Part shown: piece after piece, positions 24,901 through 35,372 of the stretch
Layout of the letters: each line of letters begins with the position of its first letter
Numbering within the stretch: position 1 is the first letter of the stretch
DNA from: Eunapius fragilis
Taxonomy: Eukaryota > Porifera > Demospongiae > Spongillida > Spongillidae
Length of the DNA: 64,000 bases
NCBI GenBank assembly: GCA_963681505.1
Contig: OY811978.1
Coordinates: forward strand, 3,728,917 to 3,792,916
Reading direction: 5' to 3'
Position numbers and translations under genes: made by a program
The notes under the pieces: model-generated
The model's input: the letters and a program-made list of their open reading frames with translations, nothing else
What the model was told of the DNA's origin: nothing
Databases searched by the model: none

Positions 24901-27900
24901 TTGTCAATATCAGCATGTAAAATTACACAGTTTTATGCACGCACGCTTTTACTCGTTCAATAAGCTCTGGCTTGTTTCCAGTTTTATTTACATTGTGCTC
25001 AGCAAGATAACTCTGAAGCTGAGGCTTCGACCATTTGAGCAGTGGTTTGCTCCAATCAAATGTGATGTGTGACATCTTCTGCTTTTTTTGAGGTTTGTCA
25101 TTGCTGAGATCCTTCTCTAGGTGACCCCTTCGTTTGTTCCCCTTTGCTGACCCATTAGGCACATCCTTAGATTGCCCAATGGCCTGGTAGGATGTCCGTA
25201 CTTGTCCAACAACAGGCACCTCAGCTAATCGAATTCTTCCTGCCATCTGTTCGTCAGTTAGGCGTACAATGACTGCTTCTGCAGAAACCTTGGCACGACT
25301 AGCTATTCCTTCTTGCCAACAGTGAGCAATATATTGCTGTACCCTGCTGCTGAATTTTGGATGCATGGCCTTACGTACTTGGGCCCATCCAACTCGAAAA
25401 TTACATTCGAATGTAGTATATGGTGAAGTGTGTTGAGAAGAAAATAAGGTTGACATATTAGCAATACAACTTGACAAAGTGAAATCCCTTGTGGCAAGGA
25501 TCGTATCTGCATAGTGCATGGCTACACTGAGAGCATCTTTGGATTGGAATGTGCCACAACATGCATGCTTATTTAGAACACCTCTGATTTAAAATGGTAC
25601 TTGCATGAATTACACTGGGGATATATTTTCTTGACCTCACCCAGCTTCAAAGCAGCATCTTCTTTCTTCTTCTCTCGCTTCTGCTCACTTCTGCTCTTAT
25701 TCCTCTTCTGACGTGTAAAACGACGTTGGGCCTTAATTAATACAGCCATGTCACTATGCAGATCACTGCTCATGACAACAGTCACACCAGTAAAATTAAC
25801 ACCAGCTTGTTGAAAGGGGTTCACATCCATTGATGCTGGCTGGATTACTGGTATGGTCATAGTCTTAGAAGGGAATACACTGTCCCATGTTTCGAAACAA
25901 ATTCAGTGTTGTGACCTGCTGCTCAATGTCACTAATGACACTGGTTGATGCAGTGTATTCAGAAGCATAAAAGCCAGCAATCCCTGAAATGGTCTTAAGA
26001 GTTGCTGTGCGAAATGGAGCCTTGAAATCTGGTTTCAAGAGCAATACTGTGGTATTTTTTATTAGCTTTGCTGTACGAGCAGCAACCAGTTGTCTAGGAG
26101 TTGACACATTCCTTCCACCACTGCCTTCACTAATGTATGCATTAACCCTAGCCTGTTGGTGTGAGAAGTGTGTGTCACACACATCTTTCCCTGTACCTGC
26201 TTCGTTGTGGTAGTATCCAATGCACTCGAGACCCGCAGCCTTAGCTACTAATGGTAAAAGCTGTGTGGTCACATTGCCGCCAAAGGTCTTTGCATTATCA
26301 CTCTGCAAAATTACCTTTCTGACATGGGGAAAGTGCTGTCATAGTACATGAAAAGTTGCCTCAAGGCATGACAAAGCAACTGACGAATCTGCCTTTTCAT
26401 CACCATCAACAATACCGTCAACAAAATGCAGAAAACATTCATTACCAGTATCACTTCTTGTTGCACTGACATCTTTATTCTTGGTTTTCCCATCATTCAT
26501 TCCTTCTTCATGATCATTCTCGTCATCCAACACCACTTCTTCAATCTCATCATCAAATGTCACTTGTTCATTCTCATCATCTGATGTCACTTCTTCATTT
26601 TTATCATCCAACACCATTTCTTCAATCTCATCATCATCAGACGTAACTTCTTCATTCTCATCATCTGATGTCACTTCTTCATTCTCATCATCCAATGCCA
26701 CATCTTCATTCTCATCATCCAACGCCACTTCACCATTCTCATCATCCAACACTACTTCACCATTCTCATCATCCAACACCACTTCCAATTCTTCATTCTC
26801 ATCATCCACTGCTTCTTCATCTGTCATATCATCACTATGCATTTTTTCATGTATGTATTCATCTTCCACTGCATCATTCATGAATGTATGGGTGACATTG
26901 CGGTCCTCTTCAATGTTCCCATAACTCTTGGCACCTATGTAGGAGCGTCCACAACCTGTACTGTGCTGCTGCTTTATATATGCTGCTGCACCGAACCACA
27001 ACATACCTTTTTTGCCATAGTAGGCATCGCCTCCTTCCCGAAATCGTTTGGAATGAAACTTCTGCTTAAAGTCAAACACTACATACATAGTGTCTCCACC
27101 AAGACTATTCCTCTCTAGGTTCATAAGATGGTGTTGCAGAACATTCTGCACCACGTGTGCCATATAACGAAATGTACGACGCTCACAGTGATGGATGGTG
27201 AGTAGTAGATCAGACAACAATGTGGTTGCAGTCTCCTCAAATTTGGCCATAGCGATTTGACGCAACTTGTCATAAAATATATATGGACCACGGCAAGCAC
27301 TGCACTCCAAGAATCCAATCATCCTGTGATCTGTCCTTGGAGCATGATCTTTAGCAAGATCAAGTGTGTGGGATGGAGTGTGAGAAGTAGCACCTGTGCC
27401 AGTACAACCATGGATTTCAGCGCAAGCATTTAGCTGGGCTTTAACTCTGCCTATGAAAGCTTGCTGTTTATCAGATCTATCAAAGTCATCTGGATATTCA
27501 GTCATGGCATGCAATTCATAGTACTGATGGAATTGTAGCTGCTCTTGAAGAGAGATGTTATGCTCTGACTGTTCCGTACTACCAACTGCCTCATACTGGG
27601 CCTTTACACCTTCTTTTACATGCTGAGCGTAACCATACGAGAGAAAGTCAAACACTACATTTCTCTCATAGAGAAGCTCATCTGGCTCTGCACAGTATGT
27701 CCCTGACATTAGTGATTTGATTACCATATCCAATAGTGCAAAGTTATCAGTGTGATAATTCACCTTGACATAGTCAACACCAGCCCTTGCATCCTGCTTT
27801 TTGCCACCACCTGTGATATGTTGCACAATTTTACGGAATAGGGATTTACCAACTAACTTTTGGTCAATCTGTTCTTCCACTGTCTCCAAGTAACTACGGT

Positions 27901-30766
27901 ACATTGTGGCAATATCGTACTTCAAAACAAGGGACTTCATTGCAGAAATGTATTGTAGTTCACTGAATCGCTTGTTCTTCTGCTTTAGCTTACAGGCAAC
28001 CCATGCCAGCCGGGTCACATTTTCATCAGAGTAGACAAAATCCACCAGACATTTAATGGCACTGTCGTTGATACGAGAAAGTGATTTGGAGTACTGCTGT
28101 AAGGGAAGACCATGGTGTTGGTACTCAGCATCTACTTGGGCCTGAAATTTAAGTTCGGCAACCAATGATTCTTTCATATTGAGATGCTCAAGCCAGAATT
28201 TGGTCGGCAAATTACCGAGAGGAGCCAGAAGGTGCCTTGCTCCCAGAGTATGGAACGATTTCTCATGCTTAATGGCTTTGATGATGTTTGCTGTAACATG
28301 GGAATGGGAACTTAATCCAATGACAGTGTCACCTCCAGCATTGGCATCTGCTTCATTTTTATCTTGAGCCTCGGCACCTGGTATACAAAATATTTTCTTT
28401 AATACCTTGTCATCAGGTAGGCTCCAGGCAGGGAGCAGCAACTTGACCCATCCCTTCACACCCTTCCAGAATATGGATTGAATCCTCCTGAAACCATCGG
28501 CAGTCAAGTCTTCCTTAACTCTAGCAGCATTTCGATGGTCAACACTTGGCATACGGCTTATATCAGAATATGCTTCAGTACCTAACAGACTAAGAACATG
28601 GCAAATGAAATCCCGACTTCCATAATTGCTAGGATCATCAGCAACGATAGCGGCATCAGAAGTGATATTTGCGGGAACAGTTGTGTCAGCAAGAACTGTT
28701 GTAGCATCGGGAAGTTCAGGAACAGTAGCACTAGCAGGAACATCAGCGGTAACAGTAGCACTAGCAGGAACATCAGCGGTAACAGTAGTACTAGCAGGAA
28801 CATCAGCGGTAACAGTAGTACTAGCAGGAACATCAGCGGTAACAGTAGCCCTAGCAGGAACATCAGCGGTAACAGTAGCACTAGCAGGAACATCAGCGGT
28901 AACATTAGTACTAGCAGGAACATCAGCGGTAACAGTAGCACTAGCAGGAACATCAGCGGTAACAGTAGTACTAGCAGGAACATTAGCGGGAACAGTAGCA
29001 CTAGCAGGAACATCAGCGGTAACATTAGTACTAGCAGGAACATTAGCGGGAACAGTAGCACTAGCAGGAACATCAGCGGGAACAGTAGCACTAGCAGAAA
29101 CATTAGCGGGAACAATAGCAGATGTGCTGACATGAACAGCAGGAGCACTATGATGATGATGACGGGTCTGTTTAGCTACTGGTCGCAGCCGTACATCAGC
29201 TTGTGGAGGGAGTCCACGGGTTTTTCGTCGACAGCTACAGCAATCATGGCATACACCGGACTTACATGTCCTGCAAGCTCCATTCCTATGTTTACCTTTT
29301 GCTGCAGAACACCCAGGCGCCATCCTTAATTGTAAGTGAAAATGTTTCACTTTCCAATCACGGTTAATAAGTTAAACACATTCATTTGCCAACGATCGCT
29401 CTCGGGGGAACTGAAAGATATAGTATCTCCTGAATGGCGACTTTGTTAATTGTCCTTTACTAATGTATAACCATTTTACCTATTTATTATGCTAATAAAA
29501 GCTTTGATGAGCAACGAAACCAAATACTAAAGAACTGTGACTTGAATACTGTGGTACATCGTTAAAACGATAATGAGATGGCTTTGAAATGTTGCAGTAC
29601 GACAATTGAATATGCTTTCTGATTCTTTACTTTTCCAATTTCATCTATAATGATTGGGGTATTATAAAAACATGTTTTGCTTAGAAAAAAATCTATAGGA
29701 GGGAATTATGAATATTATATACTCCCCAAAATTTCCCCGCATCTGTCGTAAACCGCGTGTTAAATTTTCTTTTCTTTTAAATTTATTTATTAATGCTGAA
29801 GTAAATGTTCAGTTTCTACGTTGTAATCGTGTGTTCTGCGGTTAGTCTGTGTAAATTTTCCTGTTTTTTAAAAAAAGGAAGGTAATACATATACATAGGA
29901 TTGTTGCAACGAAGGACCTAACGTGATATTCCAGGGGAGGGGCACCAAAGTTGACGTTTGAATAAAAATGTACGTGTTCAAAAATCAGGCCTCTGGAACT
30001 CAGTGAAGGACAAAACCAATTTCCAGTGCAAAACAAGGAAGTTGTAGAGGACCTAGGTAGTATTCCTTAGATTATCAAATAATTTGAAAACTTGAGGAAA
30101 AAAAAAAAAAAAAACGCGGTAGATCCCTTTTCACTGCATCCCATATTATAATTGCTAATAATTACGTACAATATTTATTATTATTTCTGAATAAAACTGA
30201 CCAGAAGAATGCAGGTAACGAATTGGAAAAAGATGACCCTGTGCATTAGCTCTGACTTGGTCTGGCTCTTGATTGTTAATTTTTTTAATACATTGAACTA
30301 TCTCTCAGGACTGGTGCACATATCTTATACATTGAACTATCTCTCAGGACTGGTGCACATATCTTATACAATTATTAAATAACATACTTTTTCAGCAGCG
30401 TGAATATCTATCAATTGAACTACTGCAACCAGGGGAAGGAGAAATCGAAAGAACCCACCTTTCTGAATTTTGTCAGCAGCGCTCCTGTTGGTCCAAACAC
30501 CGTACAGGTGTTGTAGAGCTTGTCCCCTTCTCGCTCTGGAATGGAACCTGGACAGGAAGTAGTGCGTCAATGATAAGGTGCTCCGCAAAAGAAAAATACT
30601 GACCTCCGATGAGGTAAATGCGACAATCTTTAGCTATGGATGAGAGAAGATCCGTAGATGTGCCGGGAATGGACTCCGCATACTCGGGGAAATATTTATT
30701 GCCATAGGGACAATTGAAACATTCCTGCGTGGAGTAAAGCAATATTATGACGTCTTGTGTGTACAC

Positions 30767-30843
<77 letters not shown>

Positions 30844-31011
30844 GAGTGCATGTGTGTGTTTGCCGTGTAATCCACAGGCTCACCGGCAAAGCAACGACGC
30901 TGGCACCTTTGCTGGCGGCCTCTTTGATAAGCTGTCCCGCTCTCTGAAGGTTGGAGGTCTTGTCCTTCCCAACGGCCAGCTGGACGAGAGCCACACGGAA
31001 CTTCCGGATGG
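17803..31011 (-). CDS. NIT2: Omega-amidase NIT2 (nitrilase superfamily)
   Basis: NIT2 hydrolyses alpha-ketoglutaramate and alpha-ketosuccinamate to 2-oxo acids and ammonia, in cytosol and mitochondria. Eight minus-strand exons join with matching phases: 31011-30884, 30724-30604, 30547-30459, 24133-24040, 19342-19268, 18580-18502, 18272-18174, 17953-17803. They total 836 nt, about 277 codons after the first split codon, against 276 aa in human NIT2. Only a very short first exon with the start codon is missing. The catalytic triad is present: Glu in [10 protein letters not shown], Lys in [13 protein letters not shown] and Cys in GICYDLRF. Other family landmarks are [44 protein letters not shown] and a C-terminal QRRQDLYTL. 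No stop or frameshift falls in the exons, so it looks functional. The intron 30458-24134 carries a 5.3 kb transposon on the same strand. Confidence 0.96.
18072..18118. repeat. (CA)n microsatellite in the last NIT2 intron
   Basis: CA dinucleotides in the roughly 220-bp intron between exons 7 and 8. Confidence 0.95.
18410..18471. repeat. (CA)n microsatellite in a NIT2 intron
   Basis: About 30 CA units, ending 31 bp from the exon 6 donor. Confidence 0.95.
18650..18772. repeat. (GGGA)n tetranucleotide tract
   Basis: About 30 GGGA units with a few GAGA interruptions. On the NIT2 sense strand it reads as a long polypyrimidine tract 70 bp upstream of the exon 6 acceptor. Confidence 0.95.
18855..18926. 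repeat. (CA)n microsatellite
   Basis: About 36 uninterrupted CA units. Confidence 0.95.
19051..19258. repeat. Compound CA/CATACGCA repeat
   Basis: Mixed units of 'cacacacatgcc', 'cacatacgcacg' and 'acatatgcac', stopping 10 bp from the exon 5 donor of NIT2. Confidence 0.9.
19430..19760. repeat. GT-rich degenerate minisatellite
   Basis: Irregular copies of 'gtgtggtgatggtagtgact' with insertions and deletions, in the NIT2 intron between exons 4 and 5. Confidence 0.85.
20070..20655. repeat. 24-bp minisatellite (GGTATGGACTAAGCTACAGA type)
   Basis: About 24 units. Early units read 'ggactaag', later ones 'ggactatg', and the tail has shortened forms such as 'gggctaacagggagaggt'. The apparent ORFs here are products of the repeat. 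Confidence 0.95.
21505..21880. repeat. (GGGGA)n followed by 22-24-bp minisatellite
   Basis: A purine tract of GGGGA/GGGA units up to about 21615 passes into about eleven copies of 'ggttgagctgtggaggggaa'. Confidence 0.93.
21881..23050. other. NIT2 intron, no gene accepted
   Basis: AT-rich. A 31-codon frame starting at an ATG near 22414 ([15 protein letters not shown]) has a charged, helix-like composition but no splice support or family match. Confidence 0.4.
23060..23230. repeat. CT-rich tract of CCCTCCT units
   Basis: Repeated 'ctctccctccctcctctcc', about 170 bp of polypyrimidine on the plus strand. Confidence 0.93.
23231..24039. other. NIT2 intron with a short poly-C tract
   Basis: Contains poly-C at 23625-23641 and two related passages ('aacttctgaaaggtaagtgctat' type, near 23711 and 23871). 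No gene seen. Confidence 0.4.
24923..29350 (-). pseudogene. Giant transposase-like protein of the 5.3 kb element, broken by one stop and two frameshifts
   Basis: The first frame runs from 29350 to a TGA at 26339, about 1003 codons. The likelier start is the ATG at 29323 ([10 protein letters not shown]). Order of parts: a Cys cluster ([15 protein letters not shown]); about 13 ten-residue repeats of the [10 protein letters not shown] kind (29110-28714); a long helical region; a block with [10 protein letters not shown] and [15 protein letters not shown]; an acidic repeat of DDENEEV units (26790-26500). After the TGA the same frame resumes (26308-25865) with QSDNAKTF and [15 protein letters not shown]. 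One-base shifts near 25880 and 25560 lead to a zinc-finger-like CNSCKYHF piece and a C-terminal SAP-type DNA-binding motif (about 25035-24923). The FDFK, SDN and CDTHF blocks resemble an RNase H-like DDE core seen in cnidarian and sponge proteins. That is family memory, not alignment. Confidence 0.75.
28714..29110 (-). repeat. 30-bp coding repeat within the giant transposase ORF
   Basis: About 13 units of 'gcaggaacatcagcggtaac' plus 'agtagcacta'. The unit is in frame and encodes a ten-residue Ala/Val/Thr/Pro repeat. Confidence 0.93.
29764..30458. other. NIT2 intron between the transposon and exon 3
   Basis: AT-rich. Contains a 46-bp direct duplication around 30288-30370 ('cattgaactatctctcagga' twice) and poly-A at 30097-30114. 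No gene. Confidence 0.5.
30765..30841. repeat. (GT)n microsatellite in NIT2 intron 1
   Basis: About 38 GT units within the 159-bp intron between exons 1 and 2. Confidence 0.95.
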
Positions 31012-31345
31012 CTGCAAGGTGTATGTAGTAGCGACAGTATTACACGCTTCAAAAAGCAAAAGCACATCACATGCAAAATGAAATGTACATGTCATTTACT
31101 CGTAGCGGCCATATTTGGTCACGGCTATATTATAGGTCACGTGCCCCAAAGGTTCGCTGATTTTCGATAACAGTTTGTGGAACGAAATTCAGCCGCAAAG
31201 GGCTGTGCTGGCCCTACGCCCTTTTTTAATGATCCCCGAGGATGATCGCTCGTATCTTTTCATTTTAAGTCCGATGTTTATTTTAAAAGCAGTTTCTTTT
31301 AAGCTCTGCAATATTAGACGATGGGGTCCGTACAGTTTTTTTTCT

Positions 31346-31371
31346 TGCCCCCCCCCCCCCCCCCCCCCCCC
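31346..31371. repeat. Poly-C tract
   Basis: About 26 consecutive C residues, upstream of NIT2. Confidence 0.9.
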
Positions 31372-31689
31372 TAAACTTAGGGTCCATAATTCGACTATAT
31401 ATGTACCGTAAACCACCCCATTGCGCTTTTTGAAAGAGCTGTATCATGTTCATTTTATCATCAAATGCCTGTTAATAAACCGTTGCATTTAAATGGAGTA
31501 TCGTAGTTATACTATACCATAGACAAATTCTCAAGAAGGTTAGCATTCCACATCGTCAACTATACAAAGTTAGGTATACAGAAACACCATTCTGATAAAG
31601 CCACACTTTTTTTTCACCACGCATAAACGGTTTTGCTTTTCTATGAATAATGCGGCTTTGTTGCTTTTAGTTTATTTGGTCACATAGCC

Positions 31690-33244
31690 TAGATGGAAAC
31701 CATAGAGACCAGCTCCAGAAACGTTGCAGAGTCTGTAGAAGCCTTCTAGTGGCTAAATAGAAGAAAAGGAGGGCATTCCATAAATGTTCAGTGTGAAAAG
31801 AATGTCTCTTTAGAGCCATTAGCATTGACATTAATAATGACCTCCTTGATATCCGCCCTGTATCATTTTACTATTTGTGCAAGCAGATCGTGGACAAACC
31901 TATCACTTGCTACAGCTCCACAGCAACCACTGAGTGGGAGGCTCATGCTGAGAACATCCATATCATTGTGAGCTGTATAGTAATATTTCTTCATGCAAAG
32001 GTAGAGCAAAGGAACCAAATACCCCTATTTAACGAACACTAAATCTCATTAAAAATTTAATCAACATTATGGGTTTACTATTAAGCGCAGATAAATGAAT
32101 CTGATTGACCCACTAGTTTACTGATGTTTTAACCAGTGCTGGATGCACTGTTTCTACTATAGATATACATTCAACGCTGATGTCGAGCACAATAAAATTA
32201 AACGTACAGCCTTCCTCCTCAGGCTCTAGTGCCTTTGCAGCTTCGAACACCATCCCCACACCCCTTATACTATGGCTTTCCTAGCGACCTCAGGAGAATA
32301 GCCTTTACGCTTATCGGCCATAATTAGACTATACAATTCAGTTGATAGACGATAGATTTCATTTTTAAGCAGGTAGCACCCGCCCCCCTCCCCAAGGCAA
32401 ACCCCATGCAGCTGCGTATTTACATAACAACCCTTTGATGTGGTTGTTCCTTATTCGGTACCTTTCCCATACATTGAGGTTTGTTTGCCGAAAGGTGAGT
32501 TTTCAGTACCAGGATTCATACAACATTTGCTATGGTTAATATGGTTGTAATCTCCGTTGAATTCTCTATCCAACAGTGTTTAAATTATCTCTCTAGCCTG
32601 CACAGTTTGTCTGCATCAGTCAAGGGAAGTTGGGTGTTCCTTAATAGGTTCCTTTGCTCTTGTTATCCCAAAAGAGGTACTAAGTCAACACCACCACATC
32701 TATCGGTTGTCCAACAACCACTGATATTATTATTGCAACCATCAAAGGCGAATTGCACCACCACACCACCCACCTGATATGCCCCTTAGCAGCTTAGAAC
32801 AATTCAGCTATCCTGGATCGCTGCAATGCCTGATCTGTCTGGAGCTCCTGTGCCAGCCATTGGAGCTCCCATGTAGGGCACTAGTGTGCACCACATGTAT
32901 GGTCAGGTGGTTTGAAGCCTTCCGTTGTATCAATGTGAAGTGTTCTTGCTGTTTCATGGATGCACCTTTATTGCCAGATGTCAATACTGAAACCAGCACC
33001 ACCAGTCATCATGGTACTCCTGCATACTGTCCCTTGGGCAAGGCGGACGGGTGCAGGCTTTGGTCTCCTAGGTGAACAGGGGGCAAAGCCTATCCATGCT
33101 CGATTTAGCACCCTTCAGAGAACATATCAATGTATCCACAACAAGGTCGACAGGCTCCTCTCTATCGTCAAAGAGCACAGCATATCCATTGCACCCCTGA
33201 TTATGGGAGTAATTCCAGCGCCAAACAAACGAACTAAATCATAG
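31690..33244 (+). pseudogene. Relic resembling the RAG1 N-terminal zinc region plus RING
   Basis: One frame from about 31685 to 31970, with two stops, contains KRCRVCRSLL, then FHKCSV, then SIDINNDLLDIRPVSFYYLC, then ATTEWEAHAEN. This spacing and wording match the part of RAG1 and RAG1-N-like transposon proteins that reads as a CxxC pair, 'FGIDV...HPxxFCxxC' and 'EWxxH'. Here the His-Pro and second Cys are changed (RP, FY). Further on, 32779-32990 encodes a RING-like CLICLELLCQPLELPCRALV followed by CTTCMVRWF and CSCC, again in the RAG1 order (P-x-E-L-x-C). A frameshift near 33050 leads to a last frame ending at 33244. No RAG1 catalytic core is visible. A plain RING-protein relic is the main alternative. 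Confidence 0.55.
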
Positions 33245-34132
33245 ATAGGCATTTTACCCCTATTTTCATACTATGATGTCAATACGTACATGTACTAGTT
33301 AACACGGCTCAAGCCACACTATACTTCACACGCTTATACTATTGCGAAGAAAAGCGTGGCTACAGTTCCATACGATACGTTGTAAGTACTTTCTGTCTCC
33401 TTTCGTTATGCGCTTCCATCTGGGGAGTAGAATTTGTCTGCGTGGTCTAGAAAGTACGTTGAAGTCGATGCGTTCGTTGAAAAATGGCCACTTGTAGCAG
33501 TGGAGAGAAAACTAGGCCAAGTGACTTTGGCTACACAGTGGTTGCTTACTACAACAAGCAAGGTTTTGACAACCATAAAAACTTGTACAAAACCTGACAC
33601 AAAGGCTGGCATGGTCTGCAGACATTTGTTTGTGTTGACATCTCGGACACTGACTTAGCGAGAGATAGATGAGATGATGATGAAGCCAAAGTACGATGCA
33701 GTTTCACCCTCTCAAATACAAATTACCAATAACCAGGTACTACCATAGCCGAGCACGTGATCTGTTAATGATTACAGCCCCCCCCCCCCCCCCCCCCCCC
33801 CCCCCAAACCCGAGGATGAAACGTGTTTGCTTAACCACATTCGTGAGCGACGAAGCGGTCTGCATCCGTGTTATAATTTCCCCAAGCGAGCAAAGGTCAG
33901 TCGAGTGTTCAATGCACCATAACTGATGCAGAAAGAACGCTATGTACATGTTTGCTTCGTTAGCCCGGAATGCGTGAATGTTATTTCCAGAGCATAGCGT
34001 GCGATTGCTTAATGTATATGCCAGACCTGCAAGGGTCATTAATAGCGAGGGCGGAAATTCCTATTTATTAATTATATTCATCCATTTTCACCTTACAAAA
34101 AGATTTCACTCAATTATCACCATGTACGCCAC
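33245..34132. other. Intergenic, no gene accepted; poly-C at 33779-33805
   Basis: A 74-codon plus-strand frame at 33434-33658 has no recognisable motif. The poly-C tract of about 27 bases is the only distinct feature. Confidence 0.45.
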
Positions 34133-34721
34133 GTTTGTTCCCTGTGGTCTTACCGTACTTAGGGCATAGATTGCACATTGTAGACATAGATAATGTGTGG
34201 TAACCGCATTAACTATGAATCAGGAACTGCGGTAGTAGTTCCAATATAGGAATTGACCCGGGTCGTGAAATCATTTTAAAAAAACCCGACCCGCGTATAA
34301 CTCGCGTACCAAGAAACGGATAGTGTAGCTCTTTGTTGCTATCGAACCAGAAGGCAAAGACGGTCATTTAAATGTTTTATTCCAGTCTTCAAACTGTTTG
34401 CTTTAAGAGAACAAAAAGTTCGTGTTTTACCTCGTCCCCAGGCCAATTCTTCTCGTCGTCTTCTTCTAATTTTCGGATGAGTATAACTCCGGATAGGAAT
34501 GGTTTTAAAGAGCTCCAATTATACCAATCGCTTTAGAATCTCCTGGAAGGACATCTTCAAGTATCAGATATATCATAAAACTGACATACGTAATGCGGAG
34601 TGTTAAATTGAGGCGTTCCCATGGCAACATTACGTATATTTAGAATTGTGCAGCGTTATAAACCGGTGGGATTTCATTTGATTGCAAACTAGCGAAGTTG
34701 TTTTTTTTTTTTTTTTTCAAA

Positions 34722-35372
34722 ATGCCTCCACGTCAACTAAAGAGGAGAGCTAAACGACGAGAGGAATACATCCAAAATCAGGACGACGAGTTAGAGTCCT
34801 CCCGCGAACCTGAAAAAAAAGCGGGCGTCTGTTCGTGACAGCTACAGAGCAGAACCTGAAAAAATGCGAGCGTCTGTTTGTGACAGCTACAGAGCAGATC
34901 CTGAAATAAAGCGGGCATCTGTTCGTGACAGCTACGGAGCAGACCTCACCTTGAATCGAGCCGAGCTACTAAGAGGCAGCGTTATGAACAGAATTCTGAT
35001 ACGGTGCGAGCTTCTAAGAGTCAGCGTTATGAACCGAATTCTGATGCAGTGCGAGCTTCTAAGAGGCAGCGTTATGAACAGAATTCTGATGTGGTGCGAG
35101 CTTCTAAGAGGCAGCGTTATGAACAGAATTCTGATGTGGTGCGAGCTTCTAAGAGGCAGCGTTATGAACAGAATTCCGACGAGATGCGAGCTTCAAAGAG
35201 GCAAAAGTATCAGCGCAATTCAGTGACCAATCGGGTTTCCTAAAGGAGTGCATATTGGAGTAACCCTTCTGCTGCGCGTTCAGCGAAAAGGACGCTATAT
35301 CAGAAGCGTCCGGAAGGGAAGCGTGAGACGGAGAGAACACGCTACTACAAAAAAAAAGACTACCACCCAAAG
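34722..35372 (+). pseudogene. N-terminal coding exon of the Helitron-like element, frameshifted
   Basis: ATG at 34722 opens MPPRQLKRRAKRREEYIQNQ. A run of eight A at about 34813 shifts the frame. The next frame reads RASVRDSYRADPE-type repeats, then a further shift gives about five 15-residue repeats of RASKRQRYEQNSD (34960-35200). The exon ends in YYKKKDYHPK before a good donor, AAG|GTGAGT, at 35373. Such basic Arg/Tyr/Asp repeats are familiar at the N termini of multidomain transposon proteins in sponges and cnidarians. That is recollection, not a search. The copy at 53990 keeps the same start codon context (MPSRQPKRRAKQ) with an early stop. Confidence 0.65.

Larger units (their letters stand above)
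24426..29759 (-). mobile_element. 5.3 kb TIR transposon flanked by TTAA, inside a NIT2 intron
   Basis: The ends are inverted repeats: 'cacgcggtttacgacagatg' continues as 'cggggaaat' and is matched perfectly at the right end. Beyond about 30 perfect bases the arms still pair with indels (the 'ttttgggga', 'atattcataa' and 'ttccctccta' blocks). TTAA lies directly outside each end (24422-24425 and 29760-29763), as expected for TTAA-specific elements. Alternatively, a 6-bp TTTTCT duplication fits if the ends start three bases further out. One large minus-strand gene fills the interior. Known TTAA families include piggyBac and Kolobok, but these ends do not show piggyBac's CCC start, so I leave the superfamily open. 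Confidence 0.85.

Noticed and set aside
28598..29329. Plus-strand ORFs of 169 and 243 codons
   Set aside because: Antisense shadows of the 30-bp repeat in the minus-strand transposase.
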